IMG/VR virus record: IMGVR_UViG_3300005663_000169
Location: 1-28,515 of that record
Source: a virus
DNA: 28,515 bases
Direction: 5' to 3' (one strand)
The notes beneath the pieces are model-generated. The model did not search any database, was not told the DNA's origin, and saw nothing but the letters and a program-made list of their open reading frames with translations. Position numbers and translations under genes: made by a program. Shown piece after piece: positions 7,187 through 12,780 of this stretch (the stretch's first letter is position 1; each line of letters starts with the position of its first letter).

Positions 7187-7339
7187 TTATGGTATATTTA
7201 ACGGAATCAAATCATCGTTTGACCAGCAGATAGGGCAATGACACCCATCAATCAAATCACGGTCACATCCTTTCCATCTGCAATGCTTACACTGCAACTT
7301 GTCTATATTGGGGTCTTGTTTCTCAGCTACTTCTACCAT
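7187..7339 (-). CDS. 50-residue zinc-binding protein
   Basis: Begins MVEVAEKQDPNIDKLQCKHC and continues with WKGCDRDLIDGCHCPICW. Six cysteines and two histidines in about 24 residues indicate one or two zinc knuckles. AAGGAGG is formed by the last codons of the upstream gene, so translation is coupled. About 97 nt of apparently non-coding sequence separates it from the HNH gene. Function unknown. Confidence 0.7.
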   Translation of the reverse strand: MVEVAEKQDPNIDKLQCKHCRWKGCDRDLIDGCHCPICWSNDDLIPLNIP

Positions 7340-7340
7340 T

Positions 7341-7763
7341 TTATTCCTCCTTGAAGCTCACACCTGTAACTTCTGATAGCTTCTTATAGTATTGAACCTT
7401 GATTTTAACATGGGCTTTAGGGTAGTCCCTTTCTAATGAGCTATCGCCTATTCTGTTACCCAATTCCTTCCACCACATCCCCAACTCTTGCGGTGCTATT
7501 TCCTTCGGCTTCTCCGCCTGTTCCTTCTCGGCGATTGCTTTCTCAACACCCACTGCACTCTTAACATTCCACCAGTTCCCCTCTTTCTCTAATGATAGTT
7601 CCACCCAAAAGCCATTACTAAACAAATTCCACAGAGCCGAGTCAAAGATATTCTTCTTGCGTTCCTTGCCATCTTTGTCTGTGTAGACGACTTCTAGGTA
7701 TGGCTTATCACCTTTCCCCACTTTCTGTTCTGTGCTGATAACTTGAATAATCTCTTTAATCAT
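7341..7763 (-). CDS. Hypothetical protein with possible OB-fold N-terminus
   Basis: 140 residues. The first 70 residues are strand-rich (IIQVISTEQKVGKGDKPYLE, then WVELSLEKEGNWWNVKSAVG), with the alternating pattern and W/Y content of small OB-fold phage proteins that bind single-stranded DNA. An acidic and basic linker (KAIAEKEQAEKPKEI) follows, then a short helical end. The assignment rests on pattern only. Its ATG overlaps the end of the preceding gene by 8 nt. A replication-associated role would suit the neighbourhood. Confidence 0.6.
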   Translation of the reverse strand: MIKEIIQVISTEQKVGKGDKPYLEVVYTDKDGKERKKNIFDSALWNLFSNGFWVELSLEKEGNWWNVKSAVGVEKAIAEKEQAEKPKEIAPQELGMWWKELGNRIGDSSLERDYPKAHVKIKVQYYKKLSEVTGVSFKEE

Positions 7764-8103
7764 TTTTATCCTCCTTTAGTAATGTTTCTAGCTGTCCTAC
7801 TAGCTGCTGGGCATATTTCTTGTTGGCTTTGGGGGTTCGGGCTTGTTCCCACAAATCATAGGGGGTATCCTCGTCCTGCCCCTGACAGTCCCCAAACTTT
7901 TTTTGGTAGGGACACGCCCAACATTCGCCGTTCTTGCGGTGGGTTACAGCATATTCGCAAAAGAAACAATAATCCTGAACCTTGCTATGGATGCCACCAT
8001 TTATCTCCCAACCAGGCCAGTCACATTTGTTCTTCCCCGTTTCAGCTAACCATCGCCACAATTCTAATGTTAGTTCGATAGCTTTCTTTTCAGTTAGTTT
8101 CAC
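7756..8103 (-). CDS. Cys-rich hypothetical phage protein
   Basis: 115 residues. A helical N-terminus (EKKAIELTLELWRWLAETG) is followed by a Cys-rich centre (YCFFCEYA, then CWACPYQ and a further Cys), consistent with one zinc site. The C-terminus is helical and basic to acidic. AAGGAGG-like sequence lies upstream, and its end overlaps the OB-like gene. No known family; proteins with the same C-F-C-C/E-Y-A layout occur in phage early regions, from memory. Confidence 0.6.
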   Translation of the reverse strand: MKLTEKKAIELTLELWRWLAETGKNKCDWPGWEINGGIHSKVQDYCFFCEYAVTHRKNGECWACPYQKKFGDCQGQDEDTPYDLWEQARTPKANKKYAQQLVGQLETLLKEDKND

Positions 8104-8104
8104 C

Positions 8105-8296
8105 TTATTCCTCCTTTAGCCATTCATTATAGTCTTCACATTCACTATTATTATATTCTACTTCGCAAGCATGGTCGGATAGGTTACACCAGTAATAAGC
8201 CTCATCTCCAGCCCTAACTACCCTAAGTTCAGGGCATCTTTCAAAGCTTCTCGGTGTTACCCCTGCTTTCAGATGTTCCCCATAATGGTCAATCAT
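8105..8296 (-). CDS. 63-residue Cys-containing hypothetical protein
   Basis: Begins MIDHYGEHLKAGVTPRSFER. Four cysteines (FERCPE, YWCNL, HACEV, SECED) could bind one zinc. A longer frame begins at 8350, but the ATG at 8296 overlaps the stop of the upstream gene (ATGA), has AAGGTGG upstream and is the natural start. Function unknown. Confidence 0.65.
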   Translation of the reverse strand: MIDHYGEHLKAGVTPRSFERCPELRVVRAGDEAYYWCNLSDHACEVEYNNSECEDYNEWLKEE

Positions 8297-8553
8297 AGTT
8301 CTTTCGCCACCTTTGAGATTACTTGATAACCCTTTACGGTAGCTTCCCAAGGTATACCACTCTTTGACGGGAAAAAGGTTTTGTCTTTTATGATAAGCAT
8401 AGCAAATAGAATATCAATAGCTTCGTGCTGTGCCTTGCAAGCCTCATATAAATCTGGTGCTGACTTATGTAGTGGACAATAAGTGAGCATCACAGAACCA
8501 TTGGTAGCCACAATAATCTCACAGCCACAATCTAAGGTCTTTATTTCAGCCAC
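8293..8553 (-). CDS. Phage hypothetical protein with CPLH and LYEA motifs
   Basis: 86 residues. DCGC at 8-11 and YCPLHKSAPDLYEACKAQ at about 25-42 resemble short phage proteins in which a zinc-binding C-P-L-H is followed by A-P-x-L-Y-E-A. The C-terminal half holds FFPSKSGIPWEATVKG and a helix. The stop overlaps the next start (ATGA). Such proteins are common in phage early blocks; function not known. Confidence 0.65.
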   Translation of the reverse strand: MAEIKTLDCGCEIIVATNGSVMLTYCPLHKSAPDLYEACKAQHEAIDILFAMLIIKDKTFFPSKSGIPWEATVKGYQVISKVAKEL

Positions 8554-8692
8554 CTTGAGCCTCCTTTCTTTTCAAACATTCCTCTTCATCCTTACAGAAA
8601 TAATCGGTTGTATCCCTTTGTAGTTCCTGTGAGTAGGTAGGGTATTCGTGTACATCATTTCCTTTATGAAAGCATACCGAGCAGGTGTTCAT
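8546..8692 (-). CDS. 48-residue zinc-finger-like protein
   Basis: Begins MNTCSVCFHKGNDVHEYPTY, with CxxC at 4-7 and two more Cys near FCKDEEECLKRK. The start at 8692 is chosen because AAGGGAGGGG is 5-6 nt upstream; the frame extends to 8728 without one. It overlaps the next gene by 8 nt. Function unknown. Confidence 0.65.
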   Translation of the reverse strand: MNTCSVCFHKGNDVHEYPTYSQELQRDTTDYFCKDEEECLKRKEAQGG

Positions 8693-8693
8693 T

Positions 8694-8927
8694 TTATCCC
8701 CTCCCTTGTATTTGCTCTTCAAATTCATCAGTAAGAACTATATCCTCACCATAGAGCAAGATACCAGTCTTTCTTACCAAGTCGACAAGCACTTGTTTAA
8801 CCATAACCGAGTCTTCTAGCACATTTCTATTAGTTGGTCTCTTCAATAGTGCTTTAGTCCGGTCAATCATTCTTCTAGCTCTTTGAATTACCCCCTCACC
8901 ACTGGCCATTCTCTGTTCGTGTGTCAT
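8694..8927 (-). CDS. Hypothetical helical protein
   Basis: 77 residues, basic helical N-terminus (RARRMIDRTKALLKRPTNRN) and acidic C-terminus (YGEDIVLTDEFEEQIQGRG). It has no cysteines, unlike its neighbours. GGAGG lies 7-8 nt before the ATG. It sits 2 nt downstream of the next gene in the leftward direction of transcription. Function unknown. Confidence 0.6.
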   Translation of the reverse strand: MTHEQRMASGEGVIQRARRMIDRTKALLKRPTNRNVLEDSVMVKQVLVDLVRKTGILLYGEDIVLTDEFEEQIQGRG

Positions 8928-8929
8928 AG

Positions 8930-9136
8930 TTAAGCCTCCTTTGCTTTAGCTAATGCTTGCCTGACCTTGTTTTCCGTATAAGGGAATATCACACCTCTAC
9001 CACCCTCTAAATCTCTAGCTACTCCCTCTAGTGCCTCATATAAATCTCTATTTATAGACTCTAATTTTATGCACCTTTCGCATCCAGTCTGACCTTCGCT
9101 TGCGTTCAGCATCTGTGAGCTTGAGTTTGTATCCAT
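8930..9136 (-). CDS. Hypothetical phage protein, overlapping the HNH gene
   Basis: 68 residues. GCERCIKLESINRDLYEALE and a closing NKVRQALAKAKEA follow a pattern common in phage early proteins: Cys pair, coiled segment with L-Y-E-A-L, then R-Q-A-L-A-K-A. GGGAGGG lies about 8 nt upstream of ATG at 9136. The first 29 codons overlap the end of the HNH gene in another frame. The conserved-looking segment begins at the Cys pair inside the overlap, so the N-terminal residues may be recently acquired. Confidence 0.6.
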   Translation of the reverse strand: MDTNSSSQMLNASEGQTGCERCIKLESINRDLYEALEGVARDLEGGRGVIFPYTENKVRQALAKAKEA

Positions 9137-9284
9137 TCTTATATTCCCTCCCCTTGTTATGATTACTAGTGTGTGCTCCGTGTTCCATAAATTCCAAATT
9201 CTCCATTCGGTTGTCTGTCTTATCTCCGTTGATGTGGTGTAGCTCCTCGTTTCTTGCCAGTGGTCTGCCCAGAAACTGCTCCAT
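9048..9284 (-). CDS. HNH endonuclease, N-terminal region lacks a standard start
   Basis: 78 residues from ATG at 9284. The core reads ELHHINGDKTDNRMENLEFM followed by ..HGAHTSNHNKG, a textbook small HNH homing endonuclease. In the same frame, 28 codons upstream of the ATG (9285-9368) encode recognisable family sequence (GYIEGRVWRNGKCLRIRQHR), but contain no ATG, GTG or TTG. An ATT at 9344 has AAGGGA just upstream. The true start may be that ATT, or the gene may have lost its start. It overlaps genes at both ends, as expected for a recent insertion. Confidence 0.75.
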   Translation of the reverse strand: MEQFLGRPLARNEELHHINGDKTDNRMENLEFMEHGAHTSNHNKGREYKNGYKLKLTDAERKRRSDWMRKVHKIRVYK

Positions 9285-9307
9285 TACCCAGCGATGTTGG
9301 CGTATTC

Positions 9308-9583
9308 TTAGGCATTTACCATTCCTCCATACCCTTCCCTCAATGTATCCCTTGCCTCTTCTGATATACTAGCACTCCAACCATCATCCACTAATTTTTG
9401 CAATAGTGAAGCCATTCGTGGGCTTGATGCTATGAGGTTGGCATTGGCCGCGGCTTCCATTATAGTATGTTCAAGCCCGACATTCATTGGCACAGAAGCC
9501 ACAAAACCCCCTTCTTCTGAAAACACATTGAAACCGCGCCCTTGAAGCCATTTTGTTGGTTTCCATTCCCCTTCAGTAAACAT
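9308..9583 (-). CDS. Hypothetical phage protein with N-A-N-L-I-A motif
   Basis: 91 residues. EAAANANLIASSPRMASLLQ at about 43-62 matches short phage proteins with A-N-A-x-L-I-A-x-x-P. The N-terminus (MFTEGEWKPTKW) and strand-rich middle (FNVFSEEGGFVASVP) are also typical of these. The last dozen codons overlap the HNH frame, so the native C-terminus may have been replaced by the inserted HNH sequence. TAGGAGG lies 6 nt upstream. Function unknown. Confidence 0.65.
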   Translation of the reverse strand: MFTEGEWKPTKWLQGRGFNVFSEEGGFVASVPMNVGLEHTIMEAAANANLIASSPRMASLLQKLVDDGWSASISEEARDTLREGYGGMVNA

Positions 9584-9602
9584 TGTCTTACCTCCTATTT
9601 AG

Positions 9603-9743
9603 TTAGCTTACAAATCTTAGTTGCACTCGTTCCACATCATAGTCTAATTGCTTTAGCGCATCGTATATTGCGTCCTCAATGCCAGACTTATCGTTCTGTT
9701 CAACCTCGCCATTGATTTCAATTGTTACCTGTATTGTCTCCAT
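9603..9743 (-). CDS. 46-residue hypothetical protein
   Basis: Begins METIQVTIEINGEVEQNDKS and ends VERVQLRFVS. The pattern beta-strand, helix (IEDAIYDALKQLD), beta-strand suggests a small alpha/beta fold. AGGAGGGGTG lies directly upstream of the ATG. It fits exactly in the gap between its neighbours. Function unknown. Confidence 0.65.
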   Translation of the reverse strand: METIQVTIEINGEVEQNDKSGIEDAIYDALKQLDYDVERVQLRFVS

Positions 9744-9763
9744 CACCCCTCCTATTTAGTTTA

Positions 9764-9979
9764 TTACTTAACCTTCGCTTTTCTGTTAGGACACCATTCG
9801 GGTGATTTCTTGGGCGGGAGTCCCTCACATATATTTCGCTTTAATTCACCATATCCCTCATCACCATAGCACCTACTAGCAACTATGGTCGGCTTCGGAT
9901 TATGGATATCTGTATAGTCAATCATTTGTAAGCAATCAATACAACTCTGGCAGTTCGTGACACTCCTTTGGTTTCCCAT
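9764..9979 (-). CDS. Cys-rich hypothetical protein
   Basis: 71 residues with six cysteines: CQSCIDC near residues 10-16, then SRCYGD, NICEG and EWCPN. The clustered N-terminal triplet plus spaced singles suggests a zinc or iron-sulfur site. AAGGAGGTGG lies 6 nt upstream. It follows the XRE-type gene closely. No family recognised. Confidence 0.65.
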   Translation of the reverse strand: MGNQRSVTNCQSCIDCLQMIDYTDIHNPKPTIVASRCYGDEGYGELKRNICEGLPPKKSPEWCPNRKAKVK

Positions 9980-9994
9980 TATTCCACCTCCTTA

Positions 9995-10165
9995 TTATTT
10001 ATCAGCTAGTCGAGCCAGTGCCCGTTTAGCCAGGTTACTTATCTTACGCGTCTTACTGGTCTCCCACATAGCAACAGTCTCTCTAGCCGAGCCTATTTCA
10101 TCAGCCATTTGTTGTTGAGTCATATTAAGTTTCCTTCTAAGTTTCAGGACATCAGCTCCAGTCAT
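9995..10165 (-). CDS. XRE-family helix-turn-helix regulator (56 aa)
   Basis: Begins MTGADVLKLRRKLNMTQQQM and continues ADEIGSARETVAMWE. This is the Cro/C1 helix-turn-helix: L-R-x-x-L-x-M-T-Q-x-x-(M/L)-A, then I-G-x-x-x-x-T-V-x-x-W-E. It is only a DNA-binding domain, with no oligomerisation or peptidase part, as in Cro-like repressors. GGGGAGAG lies 6 nt upstream. It lies in the leftward early block about 1.4 kb from the divergent promoters, so control of that region is plausible but unproven. Confidence 0.8.
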   Translation of the reverse strand: MTGADVLKLRRKLNMTQQQMADEIGSARETVAMWETSKTRKISNLAKRALARLADK

Positions 10166-10185
10166 ATTACTCTCCCCAAAAGGTA

Positions 10186-10602
10186 CTATAGCTTTACCCT
10201 TAGATATGGATTGCGGTTGACCCTAAAAGCATCCCGCAGATGCGGTATGGATTGGCTATTGATGGTAATCTTACTGTGTTCCGCAACCAGCACGATTTGA
10301 TATTGTGGTATGATGTGCATCCTATTCCTTAGCCAGTCCCAGCCACATAATGGTTCCATTGATGCACCCAGCATCTGATTGTTGATACCCCTTATTGTTT
10401 TGATAAAAAGTGGATGCTTTAACCAAAAAGGCTTTTGCTTGTCCGGTATTGTTTGAGCTAGGTTCTCCAAATCATTCCAGCTAGTATATTGTTGCTTAAT
10501 AATTGGAGTAGACGCACCTATCGGCAATCTAACACGCATCCAGTTAGTTTCATATCCTAACCAGATAAACGCCAATCCTATTATTATAATTGTAGCTATC
10601 AT
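10186..10602 (-). CDS. Membrane-anchored hypothetical protein
   Basis: 138 residues from ATG at 10602 (GAGGAG upstream). Residues 1-18 (MIATIIIIGLAFIWLGYE) form one hydrophobic transmembrane or signal-anchor helix. The remainder is soluble and basic, and includes PFWLKHPLFIKTIRGINNQM. The frame opens two codons earlier with TTG, but ATG fits the ribosome site. A host-membrane or superinfection-related role is possible; nothing specific is visible. Confidence 0.6.
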   Translation of the reverse strand: MIATIIIIGLAFIWLGYETNWMRVRLPIGASTPIIKQQYTSWNDLENLAQTIPDKQKPFWLKHPLFIKTIRGINNQMLGASMEPLCGWDWLRNRMHIIPQYQIVLVAEHSKITINSQSIPHLRDAFRVNRNPYLRVKL

Positions 10603-10625
10603 CTCCAATCTCCTCTATTAAGGTG

Positions 10626-11027
10626 CTATAATCTACTAATCCTATAATTAGACTTTGGGTAGCAATTACAAGTAAGCAAGGCAAACCTTTTGGCGTAGTT
10701 CTCTGTAGGCATACCCGGCTTGAGAACTGTTTTCTGCTCCAAATGTTGTTTAAGGTGTCCTATTTCGTGAGCTAAAACATACCTAAAATCTTCTTGGTTA
10801 GTTTGTCTTCCTATCCTTACGATAACTGTATGGTAGTCCATAGTATAGTAGCCAGATGGTCCGGATGGGTTGCCCTTCTTAACCCAACAATCGCCCCTAT
10901 ATCGATTGCGCCGCTTGATTATGAGTGTTACATTTACAGGGGCAATATGAGCCTTGTGGCATAGCTCCCTGAAACTATCCTCGGTGTAATCTGGTAATTG
11001 GAGTTTAGATTTATTTATGATATTCAT
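10626..11027 (-). CDS. Zinc metalloprotease-like protein (HExxH)
   Basis: 133 residues. Residues 82-95 (RYVLAHEIGHLKQH) carry the HExxH zincin signature with a further His. The strand YTMDYHTVIVRIGR before it fits the edge strand of small zincins such as ImmA/IrrE- or SprT-like proteins. A Cys pair occurs near the C-terminus (LTCNC). ImmA-type proteases cleave phage repressors, and an XRE-type gene lies two genes downstream, so a repressor-control partnership is possible. That link is inference. TGAGGTTG lies just upstream of the start. Confidence 0.7.
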   Translation of the reverse strand: MNIINKSKLQLPDYTEDSFRELCHKAHIAPVNVTLIIKRRNRYRGDCWVKKGNPSGPSGYYTMDYHTVIVRIGRQTNQEDFRYVLAHEIGHLKQHLEQKTVLKPGMPTENYAKRFALLTCNCYPKSNYRISRL

Positions 11028-11053
11028 TTCAACCTCATCAGCTCAGACTTTAT

Positions 11054-11197
11054 CTATAGGAGACTAGCTCTAGCCTGTGCTGCTTTTACCAACTCGGCTC
11101 TTTCGTTCCACACCTTTTTGAAACACTCTTCGCAATATATCCAACCCTTCTCAGCTCTATTCTTACAATTCGTTGATGCACATTCTGCTCGTTTCAT
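11054..11197 (-). CDS. 47-residue zinc-binding protein
   Basis: Begins MKRAECASTNCKNRAEKGWI and continues YCEECFKKVW. Cysteines at 6, 11, 22 and 25 make a C-x4-C-x10-C-x2-C site, followed by a helix (NERAELVKAAQARA). GGAGGTAAGGA lies directly before the ATG. It is the second gene of the leftward block. Function unknown. Confidence 0.7.
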   Translation of the reverse strand: MKRAECASTNCKNRAEKGWIYCEECFKKVWNERAELVKAAQARASLL

Positions 11198-11262
11198 TTC
11201 CTTACCTCCAATTCATTTATACTCTAATGATAGACTGTCAATTATACCGCCTTACCAGTGCT

Positions 11263-11451
11263 TCACATCCCGATATCTGGATATTGCTTCGCTAATTCGC
11301 TGTAGTGCTTCATAATATAGAAGCATTGTTCCCGGTCAAGCCCGCTAATATCGCAGACTAAATTCACTGCAAACATATTGGTAACACCACTTTTCTGAAC
11401 AGAAACATAAGCTACAAAATCTTCTTTAGTAATTTCTGTAATAGCTTCTAT
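11263..11451 (-). CDS. First gene of the leftward block, apparent ATA start
   Basis: A 62-codon frame ends GLDREQCFYIMKHYSELAKQ plus YPDIGM. The segment ITKEDFVAYVSVQKSGVTNM resembles short phage early proteins (I-T-K-E-x-F-x-A-Y-x-x-V-x-x-S-G-x-T-N-M-F). There is no ATG, GTG or TTG before the conserved part. GAGGTG is placed 5 nt before an ATA codon at 11451, exactly where an ATG would be expected. Either ATA is used, or a G-to-A change has silenced the gene. The first in-frame ATG would cut off 25 residues. Its promoter is at 11576-11604, with a leader of about 120 nt. Confidence 0.6.
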   Translation of the reverse strand: MEAITEITKEDFVAYVSVQKSGVTNMFAVNLVCDISGLDREQCFYIMKHYSELAKQYPDIGM

Positions 11452-11570
11452 TAGTTCACCTCACTATATTTTATTTAGCAAGGCGGCATAACTCACAGCC
11501 TATCGCCACTTGCTTTATCGAGTGGCCCGTCCTTTAGTTTCTTATTCTATTGTTAAAGTTCAAATCTATA
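11452..11570 (-). promoter_or_regulatory. Structured 5' leader of the leftward operon
   Basis: About 120 nt of transcribed, non-coding leader. A hairpin GCCACT/AGTGGC (11505-11526) with a 10-nt loop is followed by GGCG...CGCC pairing within 11482-11507. The two hairpins share the GGC at 11505-11507 and so are partly exclusive. I do not recognise a known riboswitch. The leader may be only stabilising. Confidence 0.35.
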
Positions 11571-11575
11571 CTGAT

Positions 11576-11604
11576 AGTGTAGCACCTATTACATAACTTG
11601 TCAA
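11576..11604 (-). promoter_or_regulatory. Leftward early promoter
   Basis: Minus strand: TTGACA, 17-nt spacer, TACACT, TGC before the -10. It matches the 6741-6769 promoter in the block GGTGCTA around the -10, and is placed to drive the whole leftward block. Confidence 0.75.
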
Positions 11605-11621
11605 GTCCTGGTTCGTATCTG

Positions 11622-11684
11622 GCATTGCGTTTAGGGTGGTTTTTATTTCGTGCCTGATTGTTAAAAATACTACACCCCCAATGC
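11622..11684. promoter_or_regulatory. Dyad between the divergent promoters (possible operator)
   Basis: GCATTG at 11622-11627 and CAATGC at 11679-11684 are inverted copies, each followed or preceded by a GGGTG/CACCCC block. They lie between the two -35 elements, a usual place for a repressor to act on both promoters. No protein is identified; the XRE-type and HTH proteins of this window are candidates. Confidence 0.35.
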
Positions 11685-11691
11685 AAGGGAT

Positions 11692-11720
11692 TTGACATTG
11701 GTTTAATCGTTTGTTATAAT
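11692..11720 (+). promoter_or_regulatory. Rightward promoter, full consensus
   Basis: TTGACA, 17-nt spacer, TATAAT: a perfect consensus match, with TGT before the -10. Transcription is expected to begin near 11727, only a few bases before a terminator-like hairpin. Confidence 0.85.
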
Positions 11721-11731
11721 GTAAGTAATAA

Positions 11732-11780
11732 ACCCGCCAGGCCTCTGCCGCAAGGTATGCTCAACTATGGCGGGTCTTTT
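11732..11780 (+). terminator. Promoter-proximal terminator-like hairpin (attenuator or short RNA)
   Basis: ACCCGCCA (11732-11739) pairs perfectly with TGGCGGGT (11768-11775), followed by CTTTT. The 28-nt loop could form a weaker inner stem (CCT/AGG). It begins about 5 nt after the expected transcription start. It could end a 50-nt RNA or work as an attenuator or anti-termination site for the rightward block. Confidence 0.6.
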
Positions 11781-11851
11781 AATAGGGTAAAGCACAGGTG
11801 AGCGTGATGCCTGATAATAGACGGTGATAGATGATGACGGTGGTATAGAAC

Positions 11852-11881
11852 TTGACAAATCTATTATGTTAGTGCTAGAAT
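11852..11881 (+). promoter_or_regulatory. Second rightward promoter (leaderless type)
   Basis: TTGACA, 18-nt spacer, TAGAAT, TGC before the -10. The -10 ends 8 nt before ATG at 11890, and there is no Shine-Dalgarno sequence, so the mRNA is predicted to start at or 1-2 nt before the start codon. Confidence 0.65.
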
Positions 11882-11889
11882 AAGCTATT

Positions 11890-12066
11890 ATGATAGATGA
11901 TACAGAACTTAAGGATGAGCGGTTAAAGCAACGAGACAGCAGCGGAAAGTTCCTAACTGGTAATACTTTAGGTTGGCAGCCAGGTCAGTCGGGCAATGCC
12001 AAAGGAGCAACCCCCAATTCTGTGACCACACTCTTAAGGAACAAAACACAAGAAGATAACCGATAA
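11890..12066 (+). CDS. Short DUF5681-like protein (58 aa)
   Basis: Begins MIDDTELKDERLKQRDSSGK, and the centre GWQPGQSGNAKGATPNSVTT is the DUF5681 signature (W-x-P-G-Q-S-G-N-x-x-G-x-P-x-N-S). The family is common beside phage terminase genes and has been linked to small-terminase-like roles. This copy ends about 20 residues after the motif, whereas the copy at 15035 has a full helical C-terminus. So it is either a truncated paralogue or a minimal DNA-binding form. It is preceded by its own promoter with no leader. Confidence 0.65.
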   Translation: MIDDTELKDERLKQRDSSGKFLTGNTLGWQPGQSGNAKGATPNSVTTLLRNKTQEDNR

Positions 12067-12113
12067 AGCTAAATGAACTTACTTAAATATCTAATAAGGG
12101 GGAGTGGTAGGTG

Positions 12114-12411
12114 CTGCGGTGTAGGTGCATATGCGGGGTAATAGGTGAAATAGCTGAAGCCCTGTAGGAGTTGGAGCGTAACCAGCCAGCTTAAATAACT
12201 TGCGAGTGGCGGAAGTATAAGACGTAAGAAGTGTCTCAACTTGTGGCAAGGAGCATTCCAACGAGTGCCTTCGGGTATAACCCTTGTCGTCTAGGGGTGG
12301 AAGTCCTTTAGCTCGCAGTTCTTGTGTTAGAAAGTAGACAATTGGGCTAGAATCATACGATTAAATTTATAATCATACAGAATACACAAAAAGTTGATGA
12401 TTAGCTCGCAG
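12114..12411 (+). ncRNA. tRNA-like, non-coding element (nested copies)
   Basis: No convincing frame exists over these 300 nt. From 12200, TTGCGAG pairs with CTCGCAG at 12312-12318 as a 7-bp acceptor-like stem. Next come TG and GCGGAAGTATAAGACGT, like a leucine-type D-arm but lacking the GG pair. TGCC-TTCG-GGTA follows as a cUUCGg hairpin in the place of a long variable arm, and AGGGG-TGGAAGT-CCTTT as a 5-bp stem with a 7-nt T-loop-sized loop. The 3' motif TAGCTCGCAGT recurs at 12402-12412, and a possible extra 5' half (CTGCGGT) begins at 12114, so a second, outer element may surround the first. The anticodon arm is poor. It may be a decayed tRNA, a tRNA mimic or an unrelated structured RNA. 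The remainder of 12067-12434 holds nothing else I recognise. Confidence 0.45.
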
Positions 12412-12434
12412 TAAATAAACTTAAGGAGGTTAAG

Positions 12435-12590
12435 GTGCCAGCAAACATAATTAAGATTAATGGTGGTAGTGAGTTCTATGTGGGGGATTCCAAGATGCAA
12501 GACTTCCTCAAGTGGTTACGAGATAATGGATTCCCCCAGAACAAGAAGGCGAAGGCGATGTTTAAAGAAATGGGTTGGGGCAAGAAGTAA
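12435..12590 (+). CDS. 51-residue hypothetical protein
   Basis: Starts at GTG with AAGGAGG 5-6 nt upstream. Begins MPANIIKINGGSEFYVGDSK and ends KAMFKEMGWGKK. A short strand pair is followed by two helices (MQDFLKWLRDNGF, NKKAKAMFKEMG). It is basic and may bind nucleic acid. It sits between two tRNA-like elements. No family recognised. Confidence 0.7.
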   Translation: MPANIIKINGGSEFYVGDSKMQDFLKWLRDNGFPQNKKAKAMFKEMGWGKK

Positions 12591-12594
12591 ATGA

Positions 12595-12766
12595 CTGCGG
12601 GTGGCTGAATGGATAAAGCACCGAAAGGGTCTGGTCATATAGTACAAGACGATAAACTTCATCTCTGCCGTGGCTCTAGTGAGATGAATACCAGTCTAGG
12701 GTGACCGTAGCATAGGATAAAATAAAGCCACGAATGGTCTTATGTAGGCAAATCCCTAGCTCGCAG
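12595..12766 (+). ncRNA. tRNA-like element, paralogue of the 12200-12318 element
   Basis: CTGCGGG (12595-12601) pairs with CTCGCAG (12760-12766) as a 7-bp acceptor-like stem with one G-U. GCTGAATGGATAAAGC is a canonical D-arm including the GG pair. At the 3' end, TAGGCAAATCCCTA looks like a T-arm from which GTT is missing. Between them is about 110 nt with an 8-bp hairpin TTCATCTC/GAGATGAA. Its first 40 bases align with the start of the 12200 element, so the two are related by descent. The spacing rules out a normal tRNA. A tRNA interrupted by an unknown insertion, or a tRNA-derived phage RNA, would both fit. Confidence 0.45.
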
Positions 12767-12780
12767 TAATAGGAGATGAT

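Noticed and set aside
11205-11250. TTGACA and TATAAA on the minus strand before the 11054 gene
   Set aside because: The spacer is 14 nt, too short for a normal promoter.
12597-12640. Hammerhead ribozyme (CGAAA followed by GTC)
   Set aside because: The required CTGATGA element is absent.
12595-12766. Group I intron in a tRNA anticodon loop
   Set aside because: The insertion is only about 110 nt and I find no P7/P3 core sequences, so a self-splicing intron is not supported.
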